From: Nectonema munidae
Taxonomy: Eukaryota > Nematomorpha > Nectonematoida > Nectonematidae
Length of the DNA: 64,000 bases
Assembly (NCBI GenBank): GCA_030549495.1
Contig: JAUIRK010000156.1
Coordinates: 1-64,000 of the forward strand
Direction: 5' to 3'
Under the pieces are notes generated by a model. That model made no database searches. It worked only from the letters and a program-made list of their open reading frames with translations, and had not been told where the DNA came from. Numbering within the stretch: the stretch's first letter is position 1; each line of letters starts with the position of its first letter. Both the position numbers and the translations under genes were made by a program. Of the stretch, positions 57,950-64,000 are shown piece by piece.

Positions 57950-58660
57950 ATCGTTTTAGATCAAATATAACTAAAATTGAAAAAAGAGTGCCCCAAGGAT
58001 GCATACTTGCACCACTTCTATTTTCTCTACATCAATGATTTATACAAGTCCAATCTCTCCTCCTTACTATTTGCTGATGATGTAACAATAATAGTACCTA
58101 TTTCATTTCTTACAAAATCTTTAGGTAACATTGGACACGTTTTAAATGCAGGTTGCCATTGGTGTGATTTAAATGATATGAAAGTAAATTTTCTAAAACC
58201 AAATAGAACAAAAAGTCTCCCTTTTATGCTAAGGAACTTATATTGAAAGTGTATCATCTTTTAATCTTTTAGGAGTAGTAATTAACAATAATCTAACACG
58301 GGGAAGCACATTAAGTATATCTCGTGTAAATTGAATTGTGTTTCTGGTATTATTAATACTTATAAAAATGAACTGTTTAACTCTTGATTTACCATTCTTT
58401 ATTCTTACCACATTGCTTTTATAGTGTTGTAAACTGGCTATTCTGATGTAACCAAAAGAAGGCAATCAGAAATATTTTCAACTTAGGTTTTAAGCAGCAT
58501 ACCTTACAATTCTTTGATGAATACTTACTCAAAATTAAAAACATATATACTTTACAGCTGTCTATATTTGCATATAAACATATTCTAGGTTTTTTGACAG
58601 ATATATACCAATTTTCTAAATGAGGAGGATCAAACCTATGATAGTGGAAACTGTTACTTG
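57950..58660 (+). mobile_element. LINE reverse transcriptase fragment (Jockey/CR1-like)
   Basis: Broken + frames contain KRVPQGCILAPLLFS (RT block G-VPQGS-x-L-x-PLLF), then INDL, then LLFADDVTI with the catalytic F-ADD box, then WCDLNDMKVNF (W-x3-N-x-L-K-x-N), and further on SSFNLLGVVINNNLT, the post-RT FLGV-x-I-x3-L-x-W block. One frame shift separates the VPQG and FADD parts and stops follow later. Order and spacing are those of the LINE palm and thumb. The 5' part is absent. The - frames over the same bases are shadows. Confidence 0.8.
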
Positions 58661-58669
58661 TCTGTTTTT

Positions 58670-60130
58670 TTCTTTTATATATTTACTATAAATTTTGACG
58701 CTTTATATATTAGTATTGTATAAACCTAAATGTTCACCTACATGTTACCTTATTTTTAATTTTTCAATCGATTTTTCATCAATATATTTTTTTCTCCCAT
58801 TTTTTTCTCATTTATATATAACATTATATACACTTATATATATATATATTATTTATTTTTTTTTCTCTTTCTAACCTTATATTTTTTTCTCAATATTTTG
58901 TCATCATGGAATCTATACTAGGGCTAACAGTCTCTTTAGCTTTACATTGATTTACTCTTTGCCTACACACGACTTGTCTCACTAAATTACATACTCCTTT
59001 CATATTTGCATCTACGTGAATCTTAAATCTGCATTTTCAATCTCAAAAGTGCAAAGAAAATATAAAGAAGATTGGAAAACTAAAAAACCCATTATTAGAC
59101 AAAATTTCTGGAGGATATATGACGATTAAATAGGCTGACAAGATGTTACATTTTTAACAGTACAGTAGTAAAGAAAAGTAGTAAAGTAGTTTAAGGTACA
59201 GAAGACTCAAAATATTTTCAATGAAAAAATAATATCTTTGTAAAAAATCTTTATTTTATTCATAGTATATTTTTTAAATGGCGTCATATAACTTTTTCTT
59301 TATTTTTTTCAGAGTCATAAGCTAAAATAAACCTTTCCAAATTTTGTCTTGATAAGGTAATGATAATTAATTTAATTTTTTTACATCCTTCCTCATTGCT
59401 GTAAAATATTTCTTTATATATATAATAAACTTTTCAAAAATGTTACGAAAAAATACTTTGTCCCAAAACTTGCCGATATAATTATTGTTCAAATATTATA
59501 TATATTTTATTTAACTCATTTTAGACCAAAAGTGACGTTTTTTTCATTTTCTTTCCTTATTTTAATAGGGGATTTAAAATATTAAAAATTTGCTTAGAAT
59601 TTCTTCTATTATCTAAAAAGCTACCGCTAATTATTTAGCTTGATTTAAAATTATTGTGAGAAAATTTGGTGAATTTTTTAAAACAAATTTTAATACAACT
59701 CTTAACATTTTCTGCAAGTAATCCTGCTATTTTTTTTTTGCAAAAAAAGGTAAATTTCTACAAAAGACTTATTAGCTTTACGCCTAAGAGTTAAAACGCT
59801 TGCTTTTATTATTCCATTCTAATAAATGACTACTAAAATGTATAGAATATAACACACTTCAAACAACGATTTATTTATTATATAATAATATAATATAAAA
59901 AATATATCCAGCAAACTTGGCATTTTTATATTTAATTTTAAACTTCAAAATGTCTTGGTGCAGAGTAATCAATCTACCTAACCAATTCATTTGATATGCA
60001 GCATAAATGTTGACAAATAGGTGAGAGGAGAGGTAGAGGATATATGTCTGTAATAAATCCATTTTTTGTCTGTTACCTTCAGGGGCGAGCACCTCCCCCC
60101 CTCTCCAATATGATTTCAAAGTGGACGAAA
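58670..60130. other. AT-rich stretch, no gene recognised
   Basis: Stop-dense with TATATA runs near 58,830-58,860. The - frame at 59,871-60,119 is probably the decayed 3' end of the RNase H-bearing LINE at 60.1-60.8 kb. Confidence 0.45.
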
Positions 60131-60139
60131 AAGCTTAAA

Positions 60140-60850
60140 TTAAAAACGAAGCGGAAAGTGATTTAGAAGAAAGGTATTCCGAATCCCGTTTTTCGTAGAT
60201 GTAGGTAATAAAAGATGACTGGAAAATACTGAAATCAACAGAAAATGAGAAACAATTAGAGAAGGGGCGGCGCGTTTCGCTATTAAATCTACATAATAGT
60301 TTTCACAGATATTTGAGTGGAACGGATACGAGTGAATGATGATTGTAAACTTTTTCGAGAAAAGAAGGAGTTTGGAGAAGAGTATTGAAATATAGTGAGG
60401 AACTTTTCTCTGCAAAGGAAGATAGTTTATCACATTTCTGGAGTCGATGAAGATTGTTGACGAAAAAGCAGAAAGATTGGAAACGATGTAGTTGCATGCG
60501 GAAAGAGCAGCAATGGATTCGCCCTCCAAAGTAGAGTGCAGAAGGTCTATTGAATATTGGAAAGTATGCGTAGGAACTATGGAATTGGGTTTGAAGATAG
60601 CAAAGGCTACTGCGCATTAGACGCTGGTTTTGGAGGCATTTGAAAATATTCTTATATTATGTTGACTAACACGGGATATACAAACTGCAGATTTGCCAAG
60701 ATTTTTGGTTTCCGAAATCGAGGAGAAGGTCTGCATGGAGAGAATGGGTGGCACTGATGATAGATGATGAGAAGATGTTATATGTGAGGGGGGGGGGGCA
60801 TCGCTATGGTTTCTTTTAATTTGGAAACCCATAGAAAATGAGAACAAAAT
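60140..60850 (-). mobile_element. LINE fragment with RNase H domain (I-like)
   Basis: The - frame at 60,529-60,140 carries an RNase H layout: EGESIAALSACNYIVS (catalytic Glu helix), STIFIDSRNVINYL (catalytic Asp, DS-x2-VI), HSYPFHSNICEN and then YYVDLIAKRAA (C-terminal H...EN-x2-VD-x-IAK-x-A). LINEs of the I group and relatives place such a domain after the RT. The upstream part (60,847-60,560) is Ser/Pro/His-rich and out of frame with it. A retroviral-type source is less likely because the H-x-P-x-H-SNI-x-EN form is the LINE version. Frame breaks are present. Confidence 0.65.
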
Positions 60851-61905
60851 TAATTTAATTAAAGGTGAAAATAAAAAAAATTTAAAAATGAGTATTTAAA
60901 CTATTAAGTACTAAAGTTGTTGCTAAATTGATGAGGTTGAAAAAAATAGTGATAAAGGTAAAATAGTTAAAGAGCTTTTATCTATATGCTAAAAATGATT
61001 TAAAGTTTAAAATTAAAGCAATTAGGTAATAGTAGTAAGTTTAATAAAGTAAAAAAGAATTTGTTAGTAGTTGGAGCGTGAACCTATTATTAATAGAGTG
61101 TTATCTATTAGTTCAAAAAACACACTTAATATTTGAAATAAGAAAGTTCCATCTCTGGAAAAATACTCACAGGGAAAAATAGAATTTTGGTTATATCTTT
61201 GAAGCAGTTGCAATGAGTAAGTGTATTTTCAGCCACCTGCATAAAAGCCACTGTTAGGTACTGCTGGCTTTATGTGTAGGCTTCTACTTATGCTTTTGTC
61301 GTATAAATATATAAGTTTTGAATCCAAGCTCCATTCAGATAGTTTCCGCACTTAACATGTAAATTACCTACCATTCATGGCTTGGGCCATAAATGAATGC
61401 GTTTAAGTGTTGTGTATGTGTTGATTGTTGGACAGCGCACACTTTTAAGAAGCTTTTTTCCTCTCTTGAAAGCTAAAAGATTTTTCTCAGCCTCTCATCT
61501 CACTAACTGTCAACAGGCTTGTTTCATATCAAATGAATTGGTTATGTGGATTGATTATCTTGAAAAGGGGGTGGAATACAATATTTTCTTTAGTTATGCA
61601 CATTGTGATGTTTGTCATGTTATTAGCGTTCCATTCTTATCACTGTTATCGGGAGTAATGTGTTGAAGAAGAATACGAATCCTGTTTTAGGCATGCAGCA
61701 ACTAAAAATGGCCGGCTGTCTTTTTTAAAAAAGCAAAAATAACACTTAGCAGATTCTTTATGTATTTTGCGTGCTGTTTCCAAAAATGCCATTTATTTTG
61801 CTCAAACAGGCCATGCTTTGGGATAGGAAAAAATCGGAATTCTTAAATATGATGTCAAAATTTTTATCCAAAATATATTATAAGAAATGTAACCACCACC
61901 CACAG
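60851..61905. other. No gene recognised
   Basis: A + frame at 61,397-61,666 is the longest and has no recognisable motif. The rest is stop-dense. Confidence 0.45.
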
Positions 61906-61909
61906 GACC

Positions 61910-62540
61910 AAAATATATCAACTAGGTAGATTCCTTTACAGTTAGACATGCATAAATGGCTGTCGCAGAGAATTTCTTTTGTACTTGGTCGAGCCGTTTT
62001 AGATACAAACAGTAGTCGGCGAGTTGATATCCCAGCGACCCTGTTACCGCTCCTCCATTAAACGAATATCTGGATGGAAGCGTTCTCCTTGTTCCTTACT
62101 CACGTCACCCCCGTTCTCTGGAAAGTAGTTAAAGTGAGAGCTGAGGAAGTGCATCTCGATTGACATTCGTGCACCAAGATGCTTTGTAGCTCCTAAGTAG
62201 GTCCTCATCCACTCTTTAATACTCAGGATTTCTGTAGTGGCCAAGAAAATTGGAGACAATTAACTTAAAGGCATGTCTGGCTCTCTTCTCATTTACATCC
62301 ACGCTGTAATCAAACTTGGTATCTTTGAAAAGCACTCTGATCTGAGGGCCATCAAAAATTCATGCATTCAGCTTTGCCTCACTCACTTTCGAAATTTTTC
62401 TTCCAGAAAATTGGCTTTTTGTCCAGTGCCTTTACAAGTTTTTGAACTGACCAAGCTTGATGTGCTGTGGCGGAAGAATGTTCTGCGAATCCAAGTATGG
62501 GCTACAAAATTGTGAGAATTTGGAGTAAGTCCACTTGTAG
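61910..62540 (-). mobile_element. fragment of repeat-encoded FPEN/EQGERFH protein
   Basis: The - frames give, in order, QIRVLFKDTKFD, AFKLIVSNFLGHYRNPEY, ARMSIEMHFLSSHFNYFPEN, EQGERFHPDIRLMEER, QGRWDIN and ADYCLYLKR. This chain (FLGN-x-R...GARMS-x-K-x-HFL-x-SHL-x-YFPEN-x-G...SEEQGERFHQDI-x2-MEERYQGRWD...ADYCW-x-LKR) is one I know from multi-copy uncharacterised proteins in arthropod genomes. At least two shifts and a stop interrupt it. The catalytic nature and transposon class are unknown to me. Confidence 0.55.
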
Positions 62541-63570
62541 CATGTCTGTCACGTTGCATGTATTACTGCTTGTCTGCTCGATTATCTCAAGAACAGAGGA
62601 ATGAAATATTTAAGAATGCGATTTTTAATAACTAACTTAGTAAACTAATATATTTAAGACTTCGTGAAGTTTCTGCATTCGATATATTAGTGTTGATGTA
62701 TTAGTATGACTCACTCTGAAAATTTGTCATGCAAAAGTAACAGTTCCTGGTATGATCGCGGCCTTCTCTCCATACCGCAGGAATGCCAAATGGTAGAGGT
62801 TGGTAGAGGTGAGGGGAAAAGCTTTATCTTGGTCTCAAAATTTCATTCCAAAATATGCAAAATATATCTTTTACTAGGGGAGTAATGGTGCACTGCCGGT
62901 CGGTCATTGTTAGACAACCGTACGACAATCGCATAAATAGCAAAACCGTTTGGGTCGTTCTTACACTTCCGATTCACGATTATATGTACAACTCTGTAAG
63001 AAGAAAAATATGTGTGTCTGTGTAAGAGAGAGACGTACACACTCCCACTTTCTTGAAGTCTGAGGAGACGCCAGATGCACGCCATTTACCTCCAGATCAC
63101 AGGGAAATTTAATTGTGAAAAAATATATGTAAAAAAACATGGACATATTCTCTTTTCCTTTGCGTCACGGTGGACATTTAAATGGCCGACGAGCACGTGG
63201 GTGTATTTAAATGCATCTTAGGGGCATTAAAACCTACGGAAATATTTTTTTGTGAGGCCTGCTAATGTCTTAGATAATTTTTAATGAACGAATTAGGGAC
63301 TCCGCTGAGTGTCCATTTAAAATGCAACAGCACAAAATTCTGACACGATCGATCAAAATCGATGACATTTTTGAAATCAACTGCAAAATACACCCTGGAA
63401 AGCTTAATAATACACAAACCCCAAAAACTATTCAGGGCAATGTAATCAGACTCAACATTTTAAGATTTTAGCAACACGTGTCTACACATCCATTTAATCA
63501 GTTTTCCTAGTTTTTTTAGATATTCCAAATAAAATTCCGCATGTCTGTTAAAAACTATTTAACTCGATAA
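62541..63570. other. No gene recognised
   Basis: Two overlapping - frames (62,843-63,146) lack motifs. Base composition is more balanced than elsewhere, but no splice-bounded exon could be built. Confidence 0.4.
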
Positions 63571-63578
63571 TGTCTTAC

Positions 63579-63979
63579 GTTGCGAAAACGCAACATAGAT
63601 TTTCTTAATTATTTCGGTCTAACGTTGCGTTTTCGCAACATGACAAAAAACTAAAACTGAACCTGACTTAGATACTTTTTTTAAATTTACGCAAAACAGA
63701 AGTACTCTTCAAAGATGGAACCGTGAATTTTAATCATTAATCTTTAAATTATTTAATTGATGTCTAATTGAAAGGGATCTATATCAGAATGAAAATAAAT
63801 TTAGAATTGCAGTTGATTCAACCTGTCCAAAATGTATACTATAAAGCAATAGCGAATGATTCAGTCGGCATGGTTTGACAGAAGAGATGAAATTACAAGT
63901 GTGGATCATGAAGATCATGAAAGGATTGATAAGTTAGAAAAAAATCAGTAAAACATTTGGCGTTGCGTTAACGCAACGC
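63579..63979. repeat. cluster of GTTGCG hairpins
   Basis: Three perfect inverted repeats share one stem: GTTGCGAAAACGCAAC (63,579-63,594), GTTGCGTTTTCGCAAC (63,624-63,639) and GCGTTGCGTTAACGCAACGC (63,960-63,979). The first two are reverse complements of each other, 45 bp apart. The third is a 20-bp palindrome centred on TTAA. They look like terminal or subterminal structures of a small non-autonomous DNA element that may extend past the right edge. Confidence 0.75.
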
Positions 63980-64000
63980 AAAGCATATTCATATAACTTT

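Noticed and set aside
60788-60798. Poly-G run as a functional element
   Set aside because: A short homopolymer, more likely slippage or part of the decayed LINE.

Overview
The window is eukaryotic nuclear DNA: split genes with GT-AG introns, AATAAA signals, a very large satellite array and remnants of many eukaryotic transposon families. Outside the satellite the sequence is strongly AT-rich. The mix of TEs (piggyBac, hAT, Tc1/mariner, RTE-like and Jockey/I-like LINEs) and the two metazoan genes suggest an arthropod, perhaps a copepod-like species, but the species cannot be fixed from the sequence alone.

Layout. (1) 1 to about 18,643: one continuous satellite of about 31-bp monomers with one T per consensus monomer on the + strand, organised in nested higher-order repeats (a 2,156-bp unit and a 4,094-bp unit, both tandemly duplicated). 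It runs off the left edge, and its many open frames are repeat shadows. (2) 18.6-30.2 kb: gene-poor AT-rich DNA holding a decayed piggyBac copy (+), a 248-bp foldback element, a TA-flanked mariner-type MITE and small unresolved coding-like pieces, one of which (27.4 kb) resembles half an SH3 domain. (3) 30.2-42.2 kb, + strand: a ten-exon gene (1,075 residues visible, 5' end not found) with an acidic lumenal-type part, one membrane span and a long coiled coil, best read as a TANGO1/cTAGE5 (MIA3/MIA2) family ER-exit-site protein. (4) 42.2-46.3 kb: intergenic, with hAT and Tc1-like remnants, a 151-bp tandem repeat and a tRNA-like SINE. (5) 46.3-55.9 kb, - strand: an RNPS1-like SR-type RNA-binding protein gene, seven exons seen, first exon not found. 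Its two largest introns carry a broken piggyBac copy, an unclassified DTT-motif transposase-like gene and a hAT remnant, all in the host gene's orientation. (6) 55.9-64 kb: LINE fragments (RT at 58 kb, RNase H at 60 kb), a fragment of another repeat-encoded protein (62 kb), and GTTGCG hairpins at the right edge.

The two host genes converge tail to tail. Their exon phases close exactly across every junction (3,228 and 997 nt), which is the main support for the models. No operon, CRISPR, rRNA or complete tRNA gene was seen, and no LTR or virus-like element was recognised. I see no coherent new multi-gene system; the most unusual items are the satellite architecture, the DTT-type element and the terminal palindromes.
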